NCBI GenBank assembly: GCA_030386875.1
Contig: CM059578.1
Span: 26,397,009 to 26,461,008, forward strand
Direction of reading: 5' to 3'
Length of the DNA: 64,000 nt
Origin: Morinoia aosen
Taxonomy: Eukaryota; Arthropoda; Malacostraca; Amphipoda; Talitridae
This document shows, piece by piece, positions 12,993-24,965 of this stretch. The translations under genes and the position numbers were made by a program. Each line of letters opens with the position of its first letter. Position 1 is the first letter of the stretch. Under the pieces are notes generated by a model. It saw only the letters and a program-made list of their open reading frames with translations, was not told the DNA's origin and did not search any database.

Positions 12993-13487
12993 ACCCGCAC
13001 AATTACGCCGAAAAATAGACAAAAGCCTTGGATTACTGAAGATATCGTGATCAATATAAAGAAACGTCAAGCTTATCTAGCCTTACTATACGAAGTACGA
13101 ATATCTAGAGTAACATATAACAGATTCAGGAATCATATGACAAATCAAATACGAACACCGAAACAAAACTACTTTACGCGTAAATTTACTGAATACAAAA
13201 CTGATATTAAAAAAACTTGGCGCCTGCTAAATTCATGCTATAGACCGAACAATAATGTTACAAAAACAATTGAGTCCATCATTCACGAAAATATAAAATA
13301 TCACGACAAACAAGATATCGCAACCGTGTTTAACAACTTTTTTATAAATATAGGGAAAAATATCGCCGATAGTGTCGTTAGTGAACCTACAGACCCCCTG
13401 CAATACATGGACCATGTCCGTGAACACAACTCTTTCTTTTTCACGCCATCTAATCCCTCCGATGTAATTACGTGCATAAACAACTTG
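12993..13487 (+). pseudogene. LINE ORF2, part 1 (endonuclease end to pre-RT)
   Basis: The open frame reads KPWITEDIVINIKKRQAYLA, then FRNHMTNQIRTPKQNYFTRK and FNNFFINIGKNIADSVVSEP, ending in CINNL. The KPWIT..I pattern followed by a Lys/Arg-rich helix and FNNFFxNIG is typical of the linker between endonuclease and RT in these LINEs. The frame is cut by the inserted element; it resumes in phase in the second target-site duplication at 14265. Confidence 0.85.
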
Positions 13488-13488
13488 A

Positions 13489-14264
13489 CTCCCTATTTTT
13501 ATCGAGAGTTCACAGTCTAGTAAACTCCCAGAAACAGATAATGATTCTGGTACGAGAAGCTGCTGCTTCCACAAGTTGAAACGAAATAAATGTACACAAG
13601 GAGTTCCGAGACTCGAACTCAGGACTTAGAAATTACCGCGCCGGCACGCTACCGACTGAGCTATCGATCACAAGGTGACCGAAGCCCAACGATAGCAATG
13701 CTTGGCCCAGTGCAGGTACGTGCTGTCCCGACATATATTTTACTCCCTATTTTTATCGAGAGTTCACAGTCTAGTAAACTCCCAGAAACAGATAATGATT
13801 CTGGTACGAGAAGCTGCTGCTTCCACAAGTTGAAACGAAATAAATGTACACAAGGAGTTCCGAGACTCGAACTCAGGACTTAGAAATTACCGCGCCGGCA
13901 AGCATTGCTATCGTTGGGCTTCGGTCACCTTGTGATCGATAGCTCAGTCGGTAGCGTGCCGGCGCGGTAATTTCTAAGTCCTGAGTTCGAGTCTCGGAAC
14001 TCCTTGTGTACATTTATTTCGTTTCAACTTGTGGAAGCAGCAGCTTCTCGTACCAGAATCATTATCTGTTTCTGGGAGTTTACTAGACTGTGAACTCTCG
14101 ATAAAAATAGGGAGTAAAATATATGTCGGGACAGCACGTACCTGCACTGGGCCAAGCATTGCTATCGTTGGGCTTCGGTCACCTTGTGATCGATAGCTCA
14201 GTCGGTAGCGTGCCGGCGCGGTAATTTCTAAGTCCTGAGTTCGAGTCTCGGAACTCCTTGTGTA
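13489..14264. mobile_element. Palindromic tRNA-derived SINE insertion inside the LINE
   Basis: A 776-bp insert flanked by the 14-bp direct repeat CATAAACAACTTGA (13475-13488 and 14265-14278). Its arms (about 13593-13899 and 13958-14264, ~307 bp) are inverted copies with a 58-bp loop, and each half is partly dimeric with an exact 254-bp period. Pol III-like boxes are present: A-box tagctcagtcgg at 13940 and 14194 (+) and 13652-13663 (-); B-box gagttcgagtc at 13983 and 14237 (+), with reverse copies at 13610 and 13864. Copies are nearly identical, so the event is recent. An assembly artefact is possible, but the target-site duplication argues for real insertion. Confidence 0.88.
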
Positions 14265-15765
14265 CATAAACAACTTGAAAAACAAATCAAATAGATTAAA
14301 TACATTCTCAGCTAAAGTTATTAAGGCTATAGCTGATATAATAGCACCTTGCGTATCTAATATTATCAACCATTCACTTTCTCAAGGTATCTTCCCCAAC
14401 TCTCTCAAAACCGCCAGAGTGACCCCTATTTTTAAAAATGGTGATAAAAATTGCATTAATAATTATAGACCTATCTCTGTACTGCCAATTATTAGCAAAA
14501 TATTTGAAAAAATTGTGTATAAAAAAGTTCATTCGTATTTTGAACAAAATTCTTTTCTCTACGGCAAACAATACGGTTTTCGTTCTAAAAAATCAACGAC
14601 ACAAGCTATTTTAAATCATTTACAGTACCTTTACTCTAATGTAGATGAAGGAAAGCTTGTTTTCTCCGTGTTTCTTGACTTTCGAAAAGCATTCAATTGT
14701 GTGGACCATAACATATTACTCTCGAAACTACACTGTTATGGCATTCGAGGAATCGCCCATGATTGGTTCAAATCATACCTAACAAACCGGAAACAATACG
14801 TTGTCATTGACAATGCAAAATCAGACCCACAGAAAATTAGCCATGGAGTTCCACAAGGATCTGTCCTTGGGCCTCTCCTATTTCTGATATTTATAAATGA
14901 TATTATCAAATCTACATCATTTTTCAATTTCATACTTTTTGCCAATGACAGCACGCTTTCTGCGGTCCTTCCGAACCAAAATCACGCTATGATTGCGGAG
15001 AGTATAAATAATGAACACCATAAGGTTTCATTATGGCTTAAAGCTAATAAAATAAGCCTCAACATCGATAAAACAAAATATATTACATTCTCATACAAGA
15101 AAAATATATCTCTCCCAGGCATAAAAATTGGCGAAGGTGAAATCGAAGAAACCAACTCATGCAAGTTTCTGGGTATCATAATTGATAAACACCTGACCTT
15201 TGACGAGCACATCGCTCATATTAGTTCTAAATTATCAAAATCCATCGGAATCCTGAATAAAGTTGAAAATTACCTGCCTGAAACAGCTTTACGAATGCTC
15301 TACCGAACGCTAATTTCACCATACTTGCAATACGGAATAGAAGCATGGCACGGAACTAATAAAAATAAAACCAATAAAATTTTTACTCTGCAAAAAAGAG
15401 CCATCAGAGCGGTAAAGAATCTAGAATATAATGTTCACACAAATGATTCATTCAAAAATTTACAAATACTTAAACTTTCGGATCTCTACAAAATCTCCAT
15501 TTGCAATTTCATTTACAAAACATTATCAATTGATGGCGACAATAGCCTAAAAAAATTATTAACTGCGAAAACTGGTCATCAAGACCATTTAACCCGAAAT
15601 AGAGGTAAATTCATGCTTCCTTATTATTCAAAGGCCCGGTCGCAACACAGTATCCTCTTCGTTGGAACTAAAACTTGGAACTCAATACCTGCGGAGATCC
15701 GTGATAGTAATTCTTACAAGGTATTCAAAAGAAATCTTCAATCTCACTTCCTATCGAAATGTTAG
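14265..15765 (+). pseudogene. LINE ORF2, part 2 (reverse transcriptase and C-terminus)
   Basis: An open frame of about 500 codons. RT blocks: NYRPISVLPIISKIFEKIVY, YGFRSKKSTTQAI, VFLDFRKAFNCVDH (first catalytic Asp present), HGVPQGSVLGPLLFLIFIND, then FANDS where the family has FADD. The first Asp of the catalytic pair is Asn (codon at 14944-14946, AAT), so the enzyme is probably inactive even without the insertion. The C-terminal region contains TKYITFSYKK, FLGIIID, SKSIGILNKV and the LQKRAIRAV segment usual for this group. Stop codon at 15763-15765. Confidence 0.93.
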
Positions 15766-15950
15766 TCGTGTAAGATCACCAAATCAAAATCTTGTCTCCT
15801 ACATGACTGTTTCCAATAATGTAATATGCCATGGGTAATATCGCCGATATTCAATCTACTGTTAAATCGTTTATCGAGTGTACTGTTAATACAGTCCATA
15901 TGACCTATATTGTAAAATGAAATATCTGATATTGAGTAAATTATCTCACT

Positions 15951-16169
15951 GATCAGTCTAATGCGAAACTAGGTTAAATGATTTAGGTAAAACAGTATTG
16001 TAAACCTTAGAATAACGTGATGGTAGGATGCCCCAGAAGTCGCTGAACTTATTCGGGCCCACAGGTAGCTATATTCAAACTTGTCCATTGTACTATGTAG
16101 ACTTAAGAAACATTCTACCTCTGTATCTCCTGTGGTAGATAAATTGTTTAAATTGTTTAAATTGTTTGA
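15951..16169 (+). mobile_element. LINE 3' UTR tail module
   Basis: This 3' segment has relatives at 3102-3345, 9016-9227 (reverse) and 45258-45420 (reverse), so it is the reference tail of a dispersed family. It ends in an 'aaattgtttaaattgtttaa' repeat. Confidence 0.85.
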
Positions 16170-16290
16170 ATTACGTACATATTAAAAAGTAATGAATTAC
16201 GTACACTGTAAAAGTAATGAATTACGTACACAGTAAAAAGTAATGAATTACGTACACTGTAAAAAGTAATGAATTACGTACACAGTAAAG
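16170..16290. repeat. 26-bp minisatellite, right flank of LINE
   Basis: About 4.5 copies of 'gtacacagtaaaaagtaatg' plus 'aattac'; continuation of the array at 12810-12868. Confidence 0.93.
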
Positions 16291-16842
16291 AGAGCTGTAA
16301 CTCGAGCTTCACGCAAAGCTAGGCTTATCGTTCGCCTTGACACGTTGACTACGGTTGTGCGGTTGCTACGGTCGGTTTGGTTTGATTGAAAAAAGTCGTA
16401 TTGAAAAACTGGCTTTACAGTTCGAATACATTTTTAAACTTTCTAAAAAGTTTAAAAATACAATTGAACCGTAATATGTTGCCTCATCCGTTTAAATTTA
16501 TTTATTTATAAGGGACCAAAATAGGTGATATGTTATTTGTTTATTCCGGCAGGTATATATATATATAAATGATGAAATTTACCTACGGGTGCACATACGT
16601 ACCTATACGTAGTCAACGTGTTAAATGTAATCCAGTTAAGATAAGACTTATTTTTGACCATACTACCCATGAGACAGCGCAGCTGTAAGCATCTCTTCGA
16701 TTGTAGACCGTTCATTGGCGTTATTGTATAATTTAGCCTCGTCTGAAGCGATGATGGAAAATTGTGTCTTGTGAGGACACTAAAATCAAATCAGAATCAT
16801 CAGCGACGGCAATAACCTCACGTGTATCAGTTATAATAATGA
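16291..16842. other. Non-coding, short TA run
   Basis: No feature recognised apart from a short TA run near 16555. Confidence 0.6.
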
Positions 16843-17092
16843 TATCAGAAATATCAATCACGGCATCAGGCATATTAATATCAGAAATATCAATCATGAC
16901 ACCATTCATAACAATGCCTGAAATTTCAATCATGACACCATTCGTAACAATATTAGAAATATCAGTCAGTGTATGCCATACCAATATCAGAAATATCAAT
17001 GATGACACCAGTCATAATGATATCAGAAATATCGGTCAGTGTATCAGTCACAACCATGTCAGAAATATCACTCAGTACATCCGCGTCAGGAG
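16843..17092. repeat. ~36-bp tandem array, 7 copies
   Basis: Units are built on 'atcagaaatatcaatcatga' and 'caccattcataa'. The period is near a multiple of three, so several frames stay open on both strands. These are repeat artefacts, not genes. Confidence 0.92.
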
Positions 17093-17864
17093 CATTGGTC
17101 ACTACAGAGAATAATGACGTTACAAATATTCCAAATGGTGCCCAAATGTAGGGGACCATTTGAAAAGTATGATGGTGCCATCTCACTCGTCTCAGCTGCG
17201 CTGAAAAATAAAGATCCCCTAAAGAATTCGTCGAAGAGATCAACAGCAGCCAAACCACAAGAAAAGTTCTATCAGCCTTAACTAAAATGATTTTCTCTTA
17301 TTTTTTGAACAAAGAGCGAATCGTGGGATCTTAGAAATAAGGAATGAGGAATTCATTGAGTCTTTTTTGCGTAAAAAACAATTACTCATTTTATTTGCCA
17401 GAATCCAGTGCAAAAGTGAGAGGTCTCTCTTGCTTTCTCGACCATGCGAAATAGGCAAAGTTTCACGGTCGAGAGATGCAAAGTTTCTAAGATAATTTTC
17501 GACTTCCATTCTGACTTCGGATGACGGCCTGACCGAAGTTAACATGAAAGTAATGCACACATTTCCCAACGCTGCCTGTCTATGTCAGTTTCAACACTCG
17601 GTGTCACTTTCCACGCCGCGTGTGATAACCCACAAAATGACCACCAAAAATTAAACGGATAAAAAATTAAATTCCTCACTTACAAAAATCAAGTAGACAC
17701 ATAATGTCTTGAACTTCATGCCCATACCATGAAATTCAACTTTGGCCTGTGATGCTGAAGCAGTAATCCAGCAATCCGTCCAACTTGGAGATGTTGAAGG
17801 TTCATTCGTAAAGAACTGGTTCTGCGTCAGCTCGCCTTTGAGTGGTGACTTTCGTACACGCTAT
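17093..17864. other. Non-coding, nothing recognised
   Basis: No recognisable gene or repeat. Confidence 0.55.
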
Positions 17865-18015
17865 CAGCAATACAATGCGCTGCTCAGGTAAGATTGTGAG
17901 TGTGCATTAGGTTACAGGTAAGATTAAGAGTGTGCATTAGGTTACAGGTTAGATTGTGAGTGTATACTCTAGGCTACATGCTATCAGCAACACAATGGAC
18001 TGCTCAGGTAAGATG
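17865..18015. repeat. Short nested repeats
   Basis: 'gctatcagcaatacaatg' occurs twice, and 'ggtaagattgtgagtgtgca' occurs three times in between. A GC-rich, non-coding stretch follows (18020-18180). Confidence 0.8.
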
Positions 18016-18229
18016 GTGCACACCACGCGGGGGGTCCATTTGCCGCGGCAGGCGTGGCGGCTTCTATCGAGAGATCAACACAACGTTTAGTGACCAAAAA
18101 TAGCCCACGGGGGGACGCGTTATTTTCCCTCCTATGACGCGCACACCTTCTGCGGCGGGCAAGCGTTTAAAGGGACTCACTCATTAGTGGGTCTTGCCTG
18201 ACAGATGGGTGAGGGTAAAATTCATTATC

Positions 18230-18400
18230 ATAAATTTATTTATTGCTCAATCGTCTTAATTTTCAGTTGTGTTTTTGATTGACAATATACAACTTTAATT
18301 ATTATGTTCTTGATTGACATAGATGCATCAATATTTCATTTATTGTTCTATCATCTTAATTCCCAGATTTCAGATGTGTTCTTGATTGTAATAGCAGCAT
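18230..18400. repeat. ~110-bp duplication
   Basis: 'tttatttattgctcaatcgtcttaatt' and 'gtgtttttgattgacaatat'-like blocks recur once (for example 'ttcatttattgttctatcat'). Confidence 0.65.
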
Positions 18401-19949
18401 TAATATCATTATTTTCATTAGTACTGTTTACACTGAGAAAGGTACATTCAAAAACCCCTGTAAGAACTTGCAAGACAGCATGGCGTCGTTTCTTAAGTTT
18501 GAAAAAGACTGGCAAGTATCAAAAAAGTTAAAGAAAGCACACTACAGCTCTGATATCCTGTGATGAGCAAAGCAGCATTTGCAGTTTTTAAAACTGTTGC
18601 TTTAACTACGCGGGTATTTTTCTCCTCAAGAAAAATAGGACGGGTTCCATGAAAATTACCAAATAAAAGTTATATTTGTAAATGCAAACAGACATGGACA
18701 TCCGCACTCGAGTATGTTTCAAAATGTATATTTCTCTGACTGGATCGTAAATCGTAAAGGTATAATCGCATCATGGTCTACATTTTTGTCACGGTGCTCG
18801 AAAGAATTATTTGTGTCATTGAGGAGATTCCTGACAACCAACACCATTTTTCATTCTCAATAGTTGAATTTGTTTTTACCATTAGTTTGAAGCAAGATAA
18901 TGTTTTCATAGCATGTCTGCTACGCCCACCAAAATTTTACAGGACATCCGAAATTTGAGTTTTGCCATAGCCTGTTTTTGCTCTCAGAAAGTTTCAGATT
19001 TTACGAATCTGAACTCAAAGATCTTTACGATCTTTAACTCAAAGATCGCTGACAACATACCAGACACGAGTACGTCGAGAGAGACTTTAAAGAACTTACT
19101 GCATTAGTCAACGTGTGTTTAACAAGAAGTTTTGGAAGAGTGTAGAGATTCCAACCATTTCGCACGTTACTGTGAATAGCAAAGAGAGGAATGTAAACAG
19201 CGTTAGAATTGAGACGTTTGGATTGCAGCATATAAGGAACAACATTTCATCAAGTCAAAAACGAACAAGAGCTACGGAGGTTACATGCTCAGGGAATTGT
19301 TGCACAAGGTCAAGAGCACCTAAAGTCACTGGTGAGTTTGGCCCTGAAGGAAAATAGATTGAAACGTCTAAAGAAGGTGATGGAGTCAGCAGCAGGAAGA
19401 AAGCGTGCAGGAGGTTCACTGAAAGATGAATTAGTCAATAGAGTGTAAAACACAGCCGAATAAAAGTAAAGTGCGTACAGAGAGGGGGAAACTTTGAATA
19501 GAGGACTTTAAAGGATGAAGATTACTTCGCTATATATGATTCGAAACATCTTCCATTCGGGCTCAAGTTCAAACCTAAACGCGTTTCTTGAAGAATAAGG
19601 GAAGCCGGAGAGGTAAGTGTAGCAAAGGACGAGGAGAAGCGTACCAGTGAAAGGCTCACTGTATACATTTATTTCTCACGCAAACGTGACATACGTTCAT
19701 CACTGATAGATTTTTTAGTGTTGATTGAACGCACATCTTCAATGTCCTTTCGATACGCTAGATAATCTCGAAATAAGGTGTGCTTCATATGCATCTGAAA
19801 TCTAATAAAACGATTTTTTTAATATGATAGTCAGAAAGTATTGACACAGCAAAGCACCAAATTCGCGAGCAAAAACAGTATGTAAGATAGCCAAGTTGAC
19901 TGTGAATTTTTACTACAGGCTGTACCTTTACAACAACGTAAAATGTTTC
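18401..19949. other. Non-coding, nothing recognised
   Basis: Several open frames of 60-80 codons; none shows a known domain or splice-flanked coding character. Confidence 0.5.
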
Positions 19950-20135
19950 AGCATCCCGCCCACGACTCTCGTTGAACGATTGTGTTGTGCCTCATCAAAA
20001 CGTGCATCAAAATCCCGCCACAGGTCTCTTGTTTGACGATTGCGCGGTGTCTCACCTAAACAGGCGGCTAATCCAGCCCCATGGGCAGGTCTCTTGTTTG
20101 ACGATTGCGTGGTGTCTCACCGAAACAGGATAGTG
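19950..20135. repeat. ~65-85-bp repeat, 3 imperfect copies
   Basis: 'ggtctcttgtttgacgattg' and 'ggtgtctcac.gaaacagg' recur, with a third diverged copy on the left ('actctcgttgaacgattgtg'). Confidence 0.8.
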
Positions 20136-21839
20136 TATTGAGGAATCTACCGTGAAATCGCAGGACGACGCACGCATGTTCCGTGCTTGCGATTGCGACA
20201 GGCAAGAAAAGCACCTACTACCATCTGCATGACACTCCTGGACACGAGCGACATATTACTCACTGAATTCCGTACTGCCTTCGGAACATGTTTCCGTTCT
20301 TAAATATCATTGAAAGTGCAGTGCGGTCTCCATTACCGTTTCATTTTCAATACAAGTTGAATTCAAGAGTAAGTCATCAAAAGCGCGCTGTTTTTCATTT
20401 CTTACCGAAGCTGTTTAACATTTGCAAGCTGCTTGTGTGTCAAGATTCATGCCCCAATGATGTCTTCAAGAGTCGACTTAGGAAGAAGCCAGTCTGAAAA
20501 AAATTTTTATACCGTATGAGTGTTCACTGTTCACAGAAGATAAAACAGCGGCGTCACTGAAGCATGCTTTGCTCCTATGTTCTCAATTATTCGCGTGGGT
20601 TGCTTTATTTGTAAATCAAAGTACTTCCCGTATCCATTAATTTGATTCTACATAAAATATAGATAAGTTGTATCTATGTAACATAATAAAGTCCTTTTTA
20701 TACTTTTCCAGAATTTACATATTTTGAAGAATGCTTTAACTTATATTTTTGCGTAATTCAACCATTGAGATTTAATTTATACTAATTCAATCCAGGCTAC
20801 TCGTAAGAACATCGTATATGAAACGGACGACATAATTTAAATAATGAAAATTACCACGCTCACGTTCGTTTCTTCGTGCCATTTAAGTTCCGACGTTCAC
20901 CGTAGTTAACATTCTTATTCCTACCGACGTTGTCAAGCTGCCGTACACTGAAAAAAAGCGAGCCAACAAAGCCCGCAGAAGACGAAGTGCCGCTTGCGAA
21001 CTTCATCTGAGGTCGAAAAAATGCACGAAAAACACAGGCTACTCGGCAAATTGACCTAAAACTGCGCTCTATTTCGAATTGCATTGTCATCAAGTGAAAC
21101 ACATTACCTGTTGAGTGGATTAAACTTTTTTCCTCGCACGGTATAAGAAATGCTATTAGAATTATTGTTAAGATATTATTCCTCGAAATTGACCTTCGCG
21201 ACAATCGATCTCTGAGTGCAGTGGATTTTTGAGTTATACAACATCGTCTTGTGCAATTCGTTATTCACACAGAAGGAAATTCCTCCCCGTTATACAACTA
21301 ACACGATGCTTAACTCAGGTGATCAATAACTGAGACCAGTATTTATTCGAATAAGTTACGGCTCGCATAAGATGAGATCGTTCAAATCGTTGATGCGCTG
21401 CATTTCATTTGGCACTCGCTTAAAATATCATTACGTGCGTAGTTTTAAATACCCATTGCAAAGAATAGGAAGTGTGCTAAGAGCACCGGCGCTAAAATAT
21501 TGCCTTGCATCGTCAATGAAAGGTGCGCTGGCGAAGGCTGACTGTAGCACTGCCTGGAGGATTCCACCTCTAAATGACCTATTCTAGAGTTCTTTCATCA
21601 GACATATACATACCAGAAGATTCCGTCATGTTAACCAGAAAATGACATGACTGAATTTATTATAACGCGAATGGAAAAATTAGGCTGAATACTTTCATTT
21701 CCTGTTTCCGAATATCATCCTCATTCACACTCTAACTGTTTTATATCATCAAAAATTAAATCTAATTTTTATGGGAAAGTTTATCACTGAATGGAAAGAA
21801 AGTAAAACTCTGATATACGGTTTAGTTATCACAGGTCAC
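20136..21839. other. Non-coding, nothing recognised
   Basis: No gene, repeat or mobile element recognised. Confidence 0.5.
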
Positions 21840-21998
21840 AATAGCTTCAATTATGGTGTGTTTTCCCAATTCAGTCTTACGGATTCCCTAGTACAATAGC
21901 ATCAATTACGGTGTGTTTTCCCAATTCAGTCTTACGGATTCCCTAGTACAATAGCATCAATTACGGTGTGTTTTCCCAATTCAGTCTTACGGATTCCC
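21840..21998. repeat. 55-bp tandem repeat x 3
   Basis: Nearly identical copies starting at 21840, 21895 and 21950, with core 'ttcccaattcagtcttacgg'. Confidence 0.95.
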
Positions 21999-22559
21999 GT
22001 TCCATCCATACTCGGCAATTGTGCACCTCCTAACAGAATTTGCACTTCGAAATTTTTCCTACCATTGTTTGAAAATTTCGTGCGAAAATCTCTCCTCAAG
22101 TGAAATTCCCACTATTGAGTTTTCAAACTGATGATCTTAAATATACAATGAACCGAAATGGGAGAGGAGAAAGAAACAAGACATATAATGGGCGTTTGTC
22201 TAAAATTTATCCCCGCTAAGGACGAGACAATTTATTTGGAACGGATGTAATTGGAAAAATGATATGAGATTCCGAATTCGCCTTCTTTCAGAACGCTAAG
22301 TATGAAGGTATGGGAATAGTCCCATGAAGCTATGGATCGATCTATTTCGCATCTCAACTGTTCACGCATATGGATGCAGTTTAATGCTTTGAGGCTGTTT
22401 TTGCCAGGATGAACAGGGATCTGCCACTCTTCGCAATGATAAAATAAACTTTCACGACTGTTTGCAAGTATTTTCTAGCCATGTTCTTCTTTCCCTGGAA
22501 TTATATTTTCCTGACAACAACTGTATCTTTAGGACATCAATGGGTGTCCTGGGCTAAAA

Positions 22560-22792
22560 ATATTCTAGAGTACTTTATTCCAAATGAGTGAATATCTGAG
22601 CACATGGACTCGCCGGCACAATCTCCTGATTTAAACCCTAATGAAAATTTATGGGATGAGCATGAGATTAACGAACGTGACTCATCTCCCTTCCCTTTTA
22701 CATTGACTGCTTTGAAGAACAGCTTACTTCAATTACGGCCAAAAACAAAGGGGCTTAGGATCCAATATCTTGCAGAATCCTATGCCAGGTAG
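22560..22792 (+). pseudogene. Tc1/mariner transposase C-terminal fragment
   Basis: The reading DSPAQSPDLNPNENLWDEHE matches the conserved Tc1-family end of the DDE domain (W-P-x-Q-S-P-D-L-N-P-I-E-N-L-W). An in-frame stop lies just upstream (about 22586-22588) and no N-terminal half or inverted repeats were found, so it is a dead remnant. Confidence 0.85.
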
Positions 22793-23836
22793 AATGAAAG
22801 CTGTAATTCGAGCTAAAGATAGTCCAATAGCTTGCTGATGAATCTATGAACCTCGCAATTTTTTTTACCATTCAGTGAATGTAGTTGCTTTGTGGTACTC
22901 TTTTATCTCAAACCATTGCGCTGTCATAGATTGGATCTTTTTAATGCTATAATGGGAGCAAGAAGATCAATAGCATCTGGGGTATTCAAAGGACGGAAGT
23001 TAATTAAATAGATGGGAAAAGAGCTTCAACATTTCGAACTTTGGAAGTGGTGCAGCAAGCAGCACTGCAGCATTGGTTAAATGGATAAAAATAGAAGAGC
23101 ACTCAGAAACAGAGTTCAAGGTACGAAGGGCCCATACAGAGCAGCGAAGAGAAGAGACAGGGTATGGGTGCATGGGTGCAAAAAGATCATAAGAGCGGGC
23201 GACCATCCCAAATCTAAACCTGGCATATGGTGCGAGGATTTAGAGACAGGCAAAGTAAAGGTATTTGATATGAGCCTTCGAGTGTAATGATTGTGAAGGT
23301 GAAAGAAAAAATTCGGCAATGTATGCTCAAAATCTCTTAGCAAACTGTCAAGATTCTTAGTAGGTAACTATACAATTATAAGTATTAATACAGTCATGTC
23401 AACGAGAAAAAATTGCGAGAAAAACATGGAAATTTATTCCCTTACATAGTTTATTGTAAGGTTTAAAAGGCTTGTAAATACGGTGAAAAACTATAGACGT
23501 TGGGAAAAAATTTCTTAGAGGACACAGTTTTCATTTACAGCGGCACATGACCTCCTCGATTCTCCGACAGTTACCAGTGTTATTGAAAGTATAATAAACA
23601 TGAATAATGATCTAATCCGCAAAACAAAATGCAGGCTCTTTAGTTTAGAGACTCGAGTTTAGTTTTTAACTCCGTGGTCGTTACCCTCTGAAAGGCTATT
23701 TGGAGTTTCTCGGGCACAGCAATTCTTAATGAGGGAATCTGATTCATCAACTTTATATCCGATACAGCCAGTTTGCTTTTGATAGTTTTGTGTGACGACA
23801 TTCATCACTCTTGAAGTAGTCTTGTACCGTTACCTC
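22793..23836. other. Non-coding, one unexplained 68-codon frame
   Basis: The plus-strand frame 23081-23287 (hydrophilic, Lys/Arg-rich, with WCEDLETGKVKVFDM) is not recognised and has no supporting context. Confidence 0.4.
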
Positions 23837-24055
23837 ATCAAATGCAAAATGGCTGTTCACAGTTAATGAAATTAACATCAAATACAAAATGACTGTTCAC
23901 AGTTAATGAAATTAACATCAAATACAAAATGGCTGTTCACAGTTAATGAAATTAACATCAAATACAAAATGGCTGTTCACAGTTAATAAAATTAACATCA
24001 AATACAAAATGGCTGTTCACAGGTAATGAAATTAACATCAAATACAAAATGGCCG
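23837..24055. repeat. 40-bp tandem array, 5.5 copies
   Basis: The unit is 'catcaaatacaaaatggctg' plus 'ttcacagttaatgaaattaa'; copies are almost identical. Confidence 0.95.
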
Positions 24056-24244
24056 ATATCTCTCTATAACACTCTCGCCCCGCCAATCCCAAAAAATTGC
24101 ACATGTGTTTTGGAAACTTTCCTCAACAAGGAAGTCAAGCTATGTAGTTTTCTTGCATTTGTTGTATGATAGAAAGCCAACAAGCTTTTAACTAAAGTGG
24201 CACAAACAGTCAATCATCGCAAGGGAGCAAAGCACACTACAACC

Positions 24245-24543
24245 AAATTCTCGCTAAGTAACTGCAATTGCTTCAACTACTTGCTGAAGTATCCCCTGAA
24301 CGCTTGCGTTTACTATCTATTCTAACGCCGAACACAAAAGAGCCGCCCGCTGAAAACATCACTTATACCTAGAGCTCCTTTGCTGACCGTCAATTCGAAA
24401 TGCTTCAATTACTTGCTCAATAATCCTCTGAACGTTTGCGTTTACCATCTATTCAGACACCGAACACGACAGTGCAAGCCGATGAAAACATCATTTCAAC
24501 CGAAAGCTCCTTTGCTGACCGTCAATTCGAAATGCATGCCGGA
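24245..24543. repeat. ~145-bp tandem duplication
   Basis: 'ctcctttgctgaccgtcaat' and 'tgaacg.ttgcgttta' occur in both halves. Confidence 0.88.
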
Positions 24544-24639
24544 GGCCACTTAGCCAAGTGATTGTGGTAGCGAGCAAACGGCACACACAACGATTCTGCT
24601 CCTGTTGCTCTGCTCAAACTTTTCTCTACTGCTACTAGA

Positions 24640-24965
24640 AAGTAGATTAGTCAGGAATTTCTCACCGCAATTGTCGAAATAATAAAATGGTTAATAAATC
24701 AGTTCTCCCTACAACATTAAACACATAAGTGATTGATTAAGAGGTTCTCACTGTGATTGTCAATATTATAAATGATTAATTACGAAGTTCTCAGTGCAAT
24801 TGTCGATATTATAAATGATTTTTATTGAAGTTCTCACTGGAACTGTCAATATTATAAATTATCAATAATTAAGTTCTCACCGTCACTGTCCACGTTATAA
24901 ACGAATAATCAAGATGTTCTCACTGCTATTGTCAATGTTATACATGATTTCCAAGTGAGTGCAAG
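24640..24965. repeat. ~55-bp degenerate tandem array, about 6 copies
   Basis: Each unit contains a version of 'gttctcactgcaattgtcaa' and 'tattataaatgatta'. Confidence 0.85.

Larger units (their letters stand above)
12940..16169 (+). mobile_element. 5'-truncated non-LTR retrotransposon (CR1/L2/Jockey-like LINE)
   Basis: It contains the tail end of the endonuclease-RT polyprotein, a full reverse-transcriptase domain, a ~400-bp 3' UTR and a terminal repeat of the type (AAATTGTTT)n at about 16140-16168, as is usual for CR1/L2-clade LINEs that lack poly(A). It is interrupted by a SINE-like insertion (13489-14264) and sits inside a 26-bp minisatellite. The exact 5' boundary is uncertain; recognisable coding begins near 12993. 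Clade assignment is from RT style only. Confidence 0.88.

Noticed and set aside
13930-14010. Functional tRNA gene
   Set aside because: A- and B-box motifs are present, but the segment is part of a repeated, inserted SINE unit and does not give a clean cloverleaf.
13590-14369. 97- and 131-codon frames with identical protein on opposite strands
   Set aside because: They are read-through of the palindromic SINE arms, not coding sequence.
16764-17258. Overlapping Ile/Ser-rich frames on both strands as genes
   Set aside because: They coincide with a ~36-bp tandem array that leaves several frames open.
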